Shown piece after piece: positions 27,172 to 35,981 of a DNA stretch of 64,000 nucleotides. A program made the translations under genes and the position numbers. Each line of letters starts with the position of its first letter. Position 1 is the stretch's first letter. The stretch covers positions 10,445-74,444 of the forward strand of contig JAIKXO010000067.1 in the NCBI GenBank assembly GCA_024684065.1, read 5' to 3'. The stretch is from Lachnospiraceae bacterium (GTDB lineage Bacteria > Bacillota_A > Clostridia > Lachnospirales > Lachnospiraceae). The notes beneath the pieces are model-generated. The model did not search any database, was not told where the DNA came from, and saw nothing but the letters and a program-made list of their open reading frames with translations.

Positions 27172-27774
27172 ATGGATTTGCTTACCAAAGAACAGATAAA
27201 TGAGATCAGCCTGATCGAAAGCAGGATGAAGAAGACGCTTAAGGAGTCCAGATTTCGGCATACGGTGTCGGTTGCCCATATGGCGGCTGCTCTTGCAATG
27301 AAGTATAATGCCCCGCTGTATAAAGCCATGGCCGCGGGAATGCTCCATGACTGCGCGAAGCGTTATTCGGAAGAGGAGCTTCTTTTAAGATGCAGAAAAA
27401 AGGGGCTTGAGATAAGAAAGGCCGAAGAAGAAAATCCTGCGCTGTTACATTCTAAATACAGCGCATTCCTTGCGGAAACAAAGTATGGAACAGATGATCC
27501 CGAGATCCTTTCCGCGATCACCTGGCATACCACGGGAAAGCCTGACATGAGCCTGCTTGATAAGATCATATTCACTGCGGACTATATAGAACCATACAGA
27601 AATCATTCGGACAGGCTTCCGATGATCAGGGAACAGGCCTTTACGGATCTTGACGGGGCTGTTTTGACTATTCTTGAGGATACCTTAAAATATCTTAAAA
27701 AAAGAAATATTCCATTTGATGAAATGACGCTTTTGACGTATGATTATTATAGCGCAAAATCCGTGCTGATATAA
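27172..27774 (+). CDS. yqeK: HD-domain Ap4A hydrolase YqeK
   Basis: Symmetrical diadenosine tetraphosphatase type HD hydrolase, 200 residues. The metal-binding HD motif is seen in RFRHTVSVAHMAAALA and MLHDCAKRY, with a further His in SAITWHTTG and Asp in FTADYIEPYR. It lies between yhbY and rsfS as in other Firmicutes but without nadD in front. It starts at the standard length, so it is not a remnant of a NadD-YqeK fusion. Confidence 0.93.
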   Translation: MDLLTKEQINEISLIESRMKKTLKESRFRHTVSVAHMAAALAMKYNAPLYKAMAAGMLHDCAKRYSEEELLLRCRKKGLEIRKAEEENPALLHSKYSAFLAETKYGTDDPEILSAITWHTTGKPDMSLLDKIIFTADYIEPYRNHSDRLPMIREQAFTDLDGAVLTILEDTLKYLKKRNIPFDEMTLLTYDYYSAKSVLI

Positions 27775-27789
27775 GGACAGGGTACTTAC

Positions 27790-28134
27790 ATGGACATAAC
27801 TGAACAGATAAAAGTGATCACAGGTGTATTGGAAGAAAAAAAGGCTGCCGATATCAAAGTCCTTGACATTAAGGGCCTTTCGATCATGGCGGATTATTTT
27901 GTTATAGGCTCCGGCTCGAACAAAAACCAGATCGGCGCCATCATAGATGCCATTGAAGAGAAGATGTATAAGGTATGCAAAGTCTCACCGAAACATATTG
28001 AAGGGACCAGGGATTCGGGATGGATTCTTCTGGATTATAGGGATATAATAATACATATATTTGATATTGAATCCAGATCCTTTTATGACCTTGAAAGAAT
28101 CTGGGCAGATGCTAAAACGCTTGTTCTCGAATAA
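27790..28134 (+). CDS. rsfS: Ribosome silencing factor RsfS
   Basis: Binds ribosomal protein L14 and blocks subunit joining in starving cells. 114 residues with the family stretches KKAADIKVLDIKGLSIMADYFVIGSGSNKNQ, HIEGTRDSGWILLDYRDIIIHIF and YDLERIWADAK. Starts 15 bases after yqeK and ends 17 bases before the sensor cluster, so the kinases downstream may be read from the same transcript. Confidence 0.95.
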   Translation: MDITEQIKVITGVLEEKKAADIKVLDIKGLSIMADYFVIGSGSNKNQIGAIIDAIEEKMYKVCKVSPKHIEGTRDSGWILLDYRDIIIHIFDIESRSFYDLERIWADAKTLVLE

Positions 28135-28151
28135 TCAGAGGGCTGTACTAT

Positions 28152-30158
28152 ATGCCGTTTTATCAGTATATTCTGACCATAAGGGAGGAGATAGCCTGTC
28201 TTTTCATTCTTATTTACATCGCTTGGACCTATTATTCCGTCAAGCGTAAGAATACGTATGCCCATAATCTGTTTTCCTTCCTTAACATCATATCCATCAT
28301 TAATCTTGCGATGGATGCGCTTACGATATATACGGTCAACAATCTGGATACTATCCCTCCGGTACTGAATCATATTCTGCATATTATTTTTGTCGGAACC
28401 TTTCCGGTCATCCTGTATACCACCTATGCCTACATCAAAAGCCTGGCTTTCCATATAGAAAAGCACAGAACTACATTCAGGGAGATATTTCCGCTTATTA
28501 TCGCCCTTATAGGGGTAGCGACTCTTCCCATGTATTATGTTGAAACCCCTTACAGCAATTATTCCTCCGGACCTGCGGATACAGTGGCATATGTATGCGC
28601 CTTTATATATTTCTCGTTAAGCGTCTGGATCCTTTTAAGGTACAGGAGCCAGTTAGAGGATAAGGCCTTCAGGGGCATAGCTACCTCCCTTGTATCCATG
28701 GTTACAGTAGTTATTATGCAGGGACTCGTGGAACAGCTTCTTATTACCGGGATCGCAGTCACCCTTATCAACGTGGCGCTTTATTATACCGTGGAAAGCC
28801 CGGATTCCGTACTTATCGAGAAGCTTGCATATGAGAGGGAGCGTGCCGACGAAGCAAATATGGCAAAATCAGCATTCTTAGCCCGCATGTCCCATGAGAT
28901 AAGGACACCTATCAATGCAGTGTTAGGCATGGATGAAATGATATTAAGGGAGTCCACGGAAAAAAACATCCTTTCCTATGCACGGGACATTCAGGCTACT
29001 GGAAGGACCCTGTTATCTCTTATAAATGAGCTGCTGGATTTCTCAAAAAATGATTCTTCCGCAGATGAAACGGATGCAGATGACAGTAACGCAGGACAGT
29101 CATATCTGGAAGACGCGGACGATGGATCGGAAGAATTCACCTATCATGAGCTGTTTCATGCTCCGCATGCAAGGATCCTGGTTATAGATGATACAGAGAT
29201 AAATCTTACCGTTATCACGAGGCTTTTAAAACAGACGGAGATACAGATAGATACGGCGGATTCGGGAAGGGATGCACTTTTAAAGGCAACCGAACATCAT
29301 TATGACCTCTGCCTTGTAGACCATATGATGCCCGGTATGGACGGAATAGAGACCATGAACGGGCTTAAGGATATTTCAGGCACAAGGGATGCTGTCTTTA
29401 TCGTGCTTACGGCAAACGCGATACAGGGGGCGAGAGAATCGTATCTGAAAGAAGGGTTCGATGATTATCTTTCAAAGCCTGTCAGCGGTATAGTTCTTGA
29501 GAAGACCCTGCTTAAGTATCTGCCGCAGGAGCTTGTGGAAGAGGTGAAGAACCCTCTTAAGTCCGGAACGAATGATGACAGGGATGCGTTTGAGATCGAA
29601 GGCATTGATACACAAAGCGGTATTGAATATACCGGTTCTGCCGAAGCCTACAGGGATGTGCTTGAATTGTTCTATAACACCCTGAATACAAAGGCGGATG
29701 AAATCGAACGATTTTATGATAATGAAGACTGGGAAAGCTATAAGATAAAGGTTCATGCGCTTAAGAGCTCCGCGAGGATAATAGGGGCCGGTGAGCTTTC
29801 ACTTAAAGCCGCGGCAATGGAAGAAGCGGCAGACAAGGGCGATATCGATGCCATAAAGAAGGATACCGTACCGCTTCTTAAGCAATACAGATCTTATTAC
29901 GAAAGGCTTTCCGTGATATTCGAAGAAAAAAAGGATAATCCGCCGATAGATGAGGGCATGCTTAAGGAGGCATACCGTTCGATCAACGAGTTTGCAAACA
30001 ATATGGATTACGGCCTTACCGAAATGGTCCTGCAGGATATTTCGGGATATTCACTTCCGGCTTCTGATGAAGAGAGGATAAACGCAATAAAGAAGAAACT
30101 TACTGATCTCGACTGGGACGGGATAATAGAGCTTACCGAAGAGATAAAAGGAATTTGA
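28152..30158 (+). CDS. Membrane HisKA-receiver-Hpt protein lacking the kinase ATPase domain
   Basis: 668 residues. An N-terminal membrane region of about seven segments (residues 8-215, including FILIYIAWTYYSV and IALIGVATLPMYYV), a HisKA helix with an intact H-box (ARMSHEIRTPINAV, His248), an acidic linker (about 303-330), a receiver (about 340-455, RILVIDDTEIN and LVDHMMPGMDG, Lys in LSKP) and an Hpt domain (about 495-595, KVHALKSSARIIG, His535). Only about 40 residues separate HisKA from the receiver, so the HATPase_c domain with its N, G1 and G2 boxes is missing. It could act as a phosphotransfer hub fed by the intact kinases downstream. First gene of a four-gene cluster; it is four bases from the next gene. 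Confidence 0.88.
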   Translation: MPFYQYILTIREEIACLFILIYIAWTYYSVKRKNTYAHNLFSFLNIISIINLAMDALTIYTVNNLDTIPPVLNHILHIIFVGTFPVILYTTYAYIKSLAFHIEKHRTTFREIFPLIIALIGVATLPMYYVETPYSNYSSGPADTVAYVCAFIYFSLSVWILLRYRSQLEDKAFRGIATSLVSMVTVVIMQGLVEQLLITGIAVTLINVALYYTVESPDSVLIEKLAYERERADEANMAKSAFLARMSHEIRTPINAVLGMDEMILRESTEKNILSYARDIQATGRTLLSLINELLDFSKNDSSADETDADDSNAGQSYLEDADDGSEEFTYHELFHAPHARILVIDDTEINLTVITRLLKQTEIQIDTADSGRDALLKATEHHYDLCLVDHMMPGMDGIETMNGLKDISGTRDAVFIVLTANAIQGARESYLKEGFDDYLSKPVSGIVLEKTLLKYLPQELVEEVKNPLKSGTNDDRDAFEIEGIDTQSGIEYTGSAEAYRDVLELFYNTLNTKADEIERFYDNEDWESYKIKVHALKSSARIIGAGELSLKAAAMEEAADKGDIDAIKKDTVPLLKQYRSYYERLSVIFEEKKDNPPIDEGMLKEAYRSINEFANNMDYGLTEMVLQDISGYSLPASDEERINAIKKKLTDLDWDGIIELTEEIKGI

Positions 30159-30162
30159 AAGC

Positions 30163-30936
30163 ATGATCGACAGCAACGAAAAAAAGGGGAAAGTAATACT
30201 TATCAGCAGCAAGGAAAGCTTTCTGGTAAAGGGACTGGGAACAAAGCTTACGGATAATGATATCCGGATCGGATTCTGTCCGTTAAGGATAAAGATGTTA
30301 GAGACCTTTTCAGAGGAGGCGGAGCTTTACATTGTCCTGGCTGACGAGGAATTAAAGGAATCCGCAAATTTCCTGGTCTATCTAAAGGATGTCTGCGATG
30401 AGAATGAAAGAAGGATCATTTTTGCCGGAAATCCGGAGGAATATGAGTTTGCATGCGAATATATTCCCGAGCACCTGATCCTTGAATGGTTTGACAGGCC
30501 TCTTGATATTCCTAAGCTTATCAGGGACACCCAGAATTATATCGAGAATTTTGCGGGAGAAAACAGAAAAAAGACTATTCTTATCGTAGATGATGACGTT
30601 ACATATATGAAGCTTATTTACAGCTGGCTTAAGGATTATTACCACGTCGCTATGGCCAACTCAGGAGCCCAGGCTTTCAGCTGGCTTGCCAAAAACAAGG
30701 CGGATCTTGTCCTTCTTGATTATGCGATGCCCATCGCTTCCGGCGCGACCGTAATGAAGATGTTAAAGAGCGAATCCGAGACAGACAGTATCCCGGTCAT
30801 GTTCCTGACGGGAAAGAGCGATAAGGAGAGCCTGATGAGCGTTATAGAGCTTCACCCGGCTGACTACCTGCTGAAGACTATCGATAAGCCTACGCTTTTA
30901 CAGAAGCTTAATAATTTCTTTTACAGAAGGTACTAA
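30163..30936 (+). CDS. Response regulator with pseudo-receiver and receiver domains, no output domain
   Basis: 257 residues. The C-terminal half (about 135-257) is a complete receiver: ILIVDDDVTYM, phospho-acceptor Asp in LVLLDYAMPIASG, Thr in FLTGKSD and Lys in LLKTIDKP. The N-terminal half (about 6-125) resembles a receiver by predicted alternation of strands and helices (KVILISSKESF, AELYIVLADEELK) but lacks the acidic pocket. No DNA-binding or enzymatic output domain is present, so it probably acts by protein contact or as a phosphate sink. Tightly linked to kinase genes on both sides. Confidence 0.85.
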   Translation: MIDSNEKKGKVILISSKESFLVKGLGTKLTDNDIRIGFCPLRIKMLETFSEEAELYIVLADEELKESANFLVYLKDVCDENERRIIFAGNPEEYEFACEYIPEHLILEWFDRPLDIPKLIRDTQNYIENFAGENRKKTILIVDDDVTYMKLIYSWLKDYYHVAMANSGAQAFSWLAKNKADLVLLDYAMPIASGATVMKMLKSESETDSIPVMFLTGKSDKESLMSVIELHPADYLLKTIDKPTLLQKLNNFFYRRY

Positions 30937-30957
30937 AGGTACCGGACGGTTATATCT

Positions 30958-33039
30958 ATGAACGAAAACGACAATCGGCCGATCAAAAAGGATGAAATAT
31001 TTCAGGCTTCACATCTGCTCCTGCTTGTCAGTTATACGATCCTTTCCATAGTTCTGGTTGGTGAAGCTATTCTGCTGTCATGGGAGCTTTGGGTGCTGCC
31101 CCTGATAGTGATAAGCGTGATCTTCTGCTGGTATATCCACATTATCGGGAAGATACCCGAAAATTACAGGCTATGGATATATACGATCATGCTGCTTTTT
31201 ACTATGTTTTTTTACGGCATACATGAAACCAGCTTCTATGACCTTGCTCCAATAATAATCTATGTCATCATTCTTTACAGCCTGACCAACGATGTACGCT
31301 ATGTCAGCTTATGCCAGATCGCATATTATTTTACCATGTGTATTGATATCGTATCCATGCTGCAAAAAGGAAAGGTTTTTGAAAGCCTGGATATATCAAG
31401 GATAGTCCTTCATTTCCTTATCGTATTCATGGTCGGTTATGTTTCAAAAAACACGATACGTAAAAGACAGCTGATATATATGGACAATGAAGCACAGATA
31501 TCTTCTCTTAAAAATTCCACGCTCAGCACAAACCATTTTCTCTCAAATCTTTCTCATGAGATAAGGACCCCTATCAATGCAGTTATCGGGCTGACTTCGA
31601 TTATGCTGAAAAAAGAGAGGGATGATTCACTGCGGAATGATATGGAGGCTGTCTTAAATGCCGGATTTCGCGCCGAAAACCAGATAGACAGTGTTTTGGA
31701 TTATACGGAGATCGATACTGGAAAGATTTCAGTTGCTAACGGCGTATATATGATCTCTTCGCTTATCAATGACCTGATCACCGAGATCAGGCTTCAGAGG
31801 ATCATTGATAAGGAGCTGATCTTTGACATTGACGCTTCCATGCCTGCGGCACTTTTAGGCGACAGCATCAAAATAAAAAAAATACTCAGGCAGCTGATAG
31901 AGAACGGTCTGAAATATACAAAGCAGGGCGGCGTCTTTGTCCGGATCTTTGCCAGGGAGCACTCCTACGGAGCCAATCTCTGCATAGAGGTTTCCGATAC
32001 CGGGGCAGGAATGAGTGAAACGGAGACAGACCGTATTTTTGACAGACATTACAGAACCGGCAAAAGTAATGGGAACGCCTTAGGCGGACTGGGTATCGGA
32101 TTGACGATAGTCAGAGGGCTTGTGAAGGCGATGGGGGGGTTTATCAGGATAGACAGCGAGATAAATGTCGGGACCACCGTTTCCGTAAGCATTCCGCAAA
32201 AGATCGCCGATCCTTTTCCGTGTATGTTTATTTCCAATAAAGATGCTTTGTGTCTGGGTGGATATTTTCGGCTTTCAGGCTCTGAGGTTCCAAAGATCAG
32301 AGAGTATTATAATACCGTTTTAAACGATCTCTCATCAGGGCTTTCCCTGATCCTTCACCGGGCGGACAGCCTTACAAGTCTAAAAAAACTGGATGAGGCC
32401 TGGCATTTTACGCATGTTATCATCGGCGATGCTGAATATAATGAAGACCCCGCGTTTTTTGACAAAATGGCCCGACGCGTTATAGTCATTGCTGTCGCGG
32501 GAGACGGTTTTGAGCTGTCCGTGGGCTCAGCTGTAAAAATAATAAGCAAACCGTTTTATTGTTTCCCTGTGGTTTCAATACTTAATGCCGAACCTTCCGT
32601 GTCCGGGGAGGTCGTTTCAGGAAAGACCGATGCCGTAAACTATGAAGGGCTTGATGTCCTGGTCGTTGATGATGAGCCCATGAACCTGCTTGTTGCTCAG
32701 GGGATCCTCTCGCAATACGGGATGAACGTATCCGTTGCGTCGTCAGGGATAGAAGCGATAGAACTTTGCAAGCGAAGGGATATCGAGGTAGTGTTCATGG
32801 ATTATATGATGCCGGTGATGGACGGAATAGAAGCCATGAAGATAATCCGGGCGAATGCTGTTAAAAACGATCGTGATATTGTTATCATTGCGCTGACTGC
32901 AAATGTGGGAAGCAGTGCAAGGGAAATGTTTTTATCTGAGGGATTTGACGGTTTCATTGCAAAACCCGTCGATGTATCTGAGCTTGAGAAAACGCTCAGG
33001 CATGCCTCCAAACGGCTTCCTTCAAGAAACAGGATTTGA
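30958..33039 (+). CDS. Membrane hybrid histidine kinase with receiver
   Basis: 693 residues. Five or six membrane segments (about 18-165), a short coiled coil, HisKA with H-box FLSNLSHEIRTPINAVIG, HATPase with N-box ENGLKYTKQG, G1 DTGAGMSETE and G2 GGLGIGLTIVRG, a spacer region (about 415-560) with a receiver-like but degenerate feel, and a C-terminal receiver (about 562-685, LVVDDEPMNLLVAQG, VVFMDYMMPVMDG, IAKPVD). All catalytic boxes are intact, so this enzyme can supply phosphate to the cluster. No recognisable ligand-binding domain is outside the membrane region. Confidence 0.9.
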   Translation: MNENDNRPIKKDEIFQASHLLLLVSYTILSIVLVGEAILLSWELWVLPLIVISVIFCWYIHIIGKIPENYRLWIYTIMLLFTMFFYGIHETSFYDLAPIIIYVIILYSLTNDVRYVSLCQIAYYFTMCIDIVSMLQKGKVFESLDISRIVLHFLIVFMVGYVSKNTIRKRQLIYMDNEAQISSLKNSTLSTNHFLSNLSHEIRTPINAVIGLTSIMLKKERDDSLRNDMEAVLNAGFRAENQIDSVLDYTEIDTGKISVANGVYMISSLINDLITEIRLQRIIDKELIFDIDASMPAALLGDSIKIKKILRQLIENGLKYTKQGGVFVRIFAREHSYGANLCIEVSDTGAGMSETETDRIFDRHYRTGKSNGNALGGLGIGLTIVRGLVKAMGGFIRIDSEINVGTTVSVSIPQKIADPFPCMFISNKDALCLGGYFRLSGSEVPKIREYYNTVLNDLSSGLSLILHRADSLTSLKKLDEAWHFTHVIIGDAEYNEDPAFFDKMARRVIVIAVAGDGFELSVGSAVKIISKPFYCFPVVSILNAEPSVSGEVVSGKTDAVNYEGLDVLVVDDEPMNLLVAQGILSQYGMNVSVASSGIEAIELCKRRDIEVVFMDYMMPVMDGIEAMKIIRANAVKNDRDIVIIALTANVGSSAREMFLSEGFDGFIAKPVDVSELEKTLRHASKRLPSRNRI

Positions 33040-33060
33040 TGTGACCTTGGAGATTAACTG

Positions 33061-35739
33061 ATGAGATTAAAAGATCTGCTCGGCGTTGTAAATGATAAAA
33101 ACAAAGATATTCAGGAACGCCTCTTAATGCTTGTTACTCTTATTGCGATAGTCGCACTGATCGCGGTATTTATAGGAGGACTGTTTGTAGGCGAAACAGT
33201 TGGCGGAGAGATCGTCATCGGACTTGCGATCGTAGTTTTCGGTCTCATCATCTATTTTTCCGCAAGGCATAATAAGCTGAGAACGGGAGCGAACATAAGT
33301 TCGTTAATGATAGTATTTCTTGTGATACCGTTTACCTTTTTTACGAGCGGGGGTATTTATGGCGGTGCTCCTCTGTGGATCATCCTCTGCGCCGTATTCA
33401 TAACAATGACTACCAAGGGCAGGGTTCGTTTTTTCTTATGGATCTCTGAAACGATCGTAACGGCAGCCTGCTATTTTATCGGATATCATCATCCTGAGTA
33501 TATTTCCGCTCATTCAGCGAAAACAGCATATATGGATTCCCTTATGTCAGTTGTGGTGGTCGGTTCGATGATAAGCATGATGATAGGCTTTTCCATCAGA
33601 GCTTACAGGGCCGAGAACCTGCAGGGCGAGAAACAGCGTAAGGAAATAGACGAGCTTAACAGGGCGCAGAATCAGTTCTTCTCAAATATGAGCCATGAGA
33701 TCAGGACACCCATTAATTCCATAATCGGGCTTAATGAAATGATCTTAAGGGAGGACAACATTTCAAAAGAGGTTGCCGAAAATGCCCGGAATATCCAGTC
33801 GGCCAGCCACCTTCTTCTGCATATCATAAACGACATCCTTGATATGTCAAAGATCGAGTCGGGAAACATTGAGATCAGGCCGGTCGAGTACAGCATGGAG
33901 GAACTGCTTTCCGATGTCATAGGAATGATAGAGATAAGGGCAAGCGAGAAAGATCTGAGCCTTTTGGTAAGCGTTGACCCGAATCTTCCCTCCGAACTTT
34001 ACGGGGACGAGGTAAAGATAAAGCAGATCCTTATAAACATTCTTACCAATGCCGTAAAGTATACGAAAGAGGGTTCGGTAAGCCTGTCTATTCAGTTTGA
34101 AAAAAGAGAGGGAAATGAACTGCTTGTGATCTTTTCCGTTGCTGATACCGGTATCGGCATCAAAAAGGAAAACATCCCCTATCTTTTCTCCGCCTTCAGA
34201 CGTATGGACACGGACCAGAACCGGAATATAGAAGGAACAGGGCTGGGGCTCGCCATCGTCAAAGAGTTTACCGAGCTTATGGACGGCAGCGTAAAGGTTA
34301 ACAGCGTATATATGCAGGGCTCGACTTTTGTGGTCGAAATACCTCAGCACAGTGTCTCCGCAAAGGTGATCGGCAATTTCAATATGCATAATATACGCTC
34401 AAAAAATAACGTCCAGTACAGAAAGAGCTTTGAGGCTCCGGAAGCCAAGATACTCGTTGTTGATGACAATGCCATGAACCTTATGGTTGCAAAAAAGCTC
34501 CTGAAGGGATGCGGTGCGGTCATAGACACGGCTAATGACGGGGAAGAGGCACTTCAGAAGACCATGGCCCAGAAATATGATCTTATATTTATGGATCATC
34601 TGATGCCCGAAATGGATGGAATAGAATGTTTCCATCGTATCAGAGAACAGATCGGCGGACACTGCAATGATACCAAGGTCTGTATCCTTACCGCAAATTC
34701 CGGAAGTGATAAACAGGCTGTATATATGAAGGAGGGCTTTGACGGATATCTCCTTAAACCTGTGAACAGCGCGAAGCTTGAGGAAGAGGTGATACGTCTG
34801 CTTCCTTCGGAGTTAGTACATATCCTTGATTCCGATATCATTCTTTCCGAAAACGAGCAGTTCATAAACAGAAATCATCAGAAAAAGCTTCCGGTTATTA
34901 TCACGGCCGACAGTATATGCGATCTGCCTGACAGCCTTTTAAAACAGAACGGAATATCTACCCTGCCTTATCATGTAAGGACGGAGAGGGGAGTGTTCCT
35001 AGACGGGATCGAGACGGAGGCGAAGGAGCTGATAGCTTTTATGAAGGAGAACAGCGGATTTGTCAGGTCTGAGGCGCCGGAAGTGGAGGAGTACGAACTG
35101 TTCTTTTCTGAAAACCTGAAAAGAGCGAACAATATCATACATATTACCATGGCAAAGGACGTAAGCTCAGGGTATTCCCGGGCTTTGGAGGCTGCCGGCG
35201 CTTTCGATAACGTAACCGTTATAGACAGCGGACATCTTTCAAGCAGCATGGGTATCATGATACTGGAAGCGGCGAGGATGGTACAGGATGGCCAGCCGGT
35301 AGAAAGGGTAGCAGTGGAGCTTATTGAGATGAGGTCGAAGCTGCATACCAGCTTTATAGTGGAGGATACTTCCTATCTGGCAAGAGCCGGCAGGATCAAT
35401 CCGTTTATAAGCAGGCTTACAAACGCATTTATGCTTCATCCCATGCCGGTGCTTTTTTTAAGGGACAGTAAGCTGAAGGTGGGAAGGATATGTTTCGGCA
35501 CAAGAGAATCCGCACGAAAGAAATATATTTATTCCGCGCTCAATACAACACATCCCATAGATAAAAGTATGTTATTCATAACCTCTGCCGGGCTTTCAAC
35601 CCAGGAGCTTAAGCAGATTGAAAAGGAAGTGAGCAAGATCGTAAGCTTTGATAAGATCCTGTTCCAAAAGGCCTCTTCGGCGATAAACGTAAACTGCGGC
35701 CCGGGCTCCTTCGGCCTCCTCTTCAAAACGGTTATGTGA
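33061..35739 (+). CDS. Hybrid histidine kinase fused to a C-terminal DegV (fatty-acid-binding) domain
   Basis: 892 residues. About six membrane segments (20-185), coiled coil, HisKA (FFSNMSHEIRTPINSIIG, His212), HATPase (about 320-430; N-box NILTNAVKYTKEG, G1 ADTGIGIKKENI, G2 GTGLGLAIVKEF), receiver (about 462-580; ILVVDDNAMNLMVAKK, LIFMDHLMPEMDG, LLKPVN) and then a DegV-like domain (about 612-892). The DegV part shows PVIITADSICDLP, NIIHITMAKDVSSGYS, VTVIDSGHLSSSMGIMILEA, FIVEDTSYLARAGRI and NCGPGSFGLLFK, which line up in order with the landmarks of FakB/DegV lipid-binding proteins. DegV proteins normally hand fatty acids to FakA kinase; here the domain may let the kinase sense lipids. The frame is unbroken across the junction. 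Confidence 0.9.
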   Translation: MRLKDLLGVVNDKNKDIQERLLMLVTLIAIVALIAVFIGGLFVGETVGGEIVIGLAIVVFGLIIYFSARHNKLRTGANISSLMIVFLVIPFTFFTSGGIYGGAPLWIILCAVFITMTTKGRVRFFLWISETIVTAACYFIGYHHPEYISAHSAKTAYMDSLMSVVVVGSMISMMIGFSIRAYRAENLQGEKQRKEIDELNRAQNQFFSNMSHEIRTPINSIIGLNEMILREDNISKEVAENARNIQSASHLLLHIINDILDMSKIESGNIEIRPVEYSMEELLSDVIGMIEIRASEKDLSLLVSVDPNLPSELYGDEVKIKQILINILTNAVKYTKEGSVSLSIQFEKREGNELLVIFSVADTGIGIKKENIPYLFSAFRRMDTDQNRNIEGTGLGLAIVKEFTELMDGSVKVNSVYMQGSTFVVEIPQHSVSAKVIGNFNMHNIRSKNNVQYRKSFEAPEAKILVVDDNAMNLMVAKKLLKGCGAVIDTANDGEEALQKTMAQKYDLIFMDHLMPEMDGIECFHRIREQIGGHCNDTKVCILTANSGSDKQAVYMKEGFDGYLLKPVNSAKLEEEVIRLLPSELVHILDSDIILSENEQFINRNHQKKLPVIITADSICDLPDSLLKQNGISTLPYHVRTERGVFLDGIETEAKELIAFMKENSGFVRSEAPEVEEYELFFSENLKRANNIIHITMAKDVSSGYSRALEAAGAFDNVTVIDSGHLSSSMGIMILEAARMVQDGQPVERVAVELIEMRSKLHTSFIVEDTSYLARAGRINPFISRLTNAFMLHPMPVLFLRDSKLKVGRICFGTRESARKKYIYSALNTTHPIDKSMLFITSAGLSTQELKQIEKEVSKIVSFDKILFQKASSAINVNCGPGSFGLLFKTVM

Positions 35740-35742
35740 ATA

Positions 35743-35960
35743 CTCAGAGTAAACGGAAATTGTGAAGCAATTTCCGTTTACTCTGAGGGACCGAAAAGTT
35801 CTGCTTTTCAGAACTTTTCGGCAATAAGGAGTTTGCGCCAGCAAACTCTGTCTTTGTTTACTCTGAGGGACCGAAAAGTTCTGCTTTTCAGAACTTTTCG
35901 GCAATATTTATCAAATTAAAAGGGACGGAAAAGTTCAGTTTATCAGAACTTTTCCGTCCC
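35743..35960. repeat. Stack of five hairpins with a 90-base direct repeat, between convergent genes
   Basis: A perfect 20-base stem (35743-35762 with 35768-35787) is followed by a 13-base stem CCGAAAAGTTCTG (35791-35803 with 35809-35821) and an eight-base stem GAGTTTGC/GCAAACTC (35829-35848). The 51 bases at 35776-35826 then recur exactly 90 bases later (35866-35916), bringing the 13-base stem again. A last 15-base stem (35922-35936 with 35946-35960), whose sequence resembles the second, lies nearest lexA. The stack separates the DegV-kinase gene from convergent lexA and would block read-through in both directions. Confidence 0.85.
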
Positions 35961-35981
35961 TCCTTTCGTACACCGGAGAAC

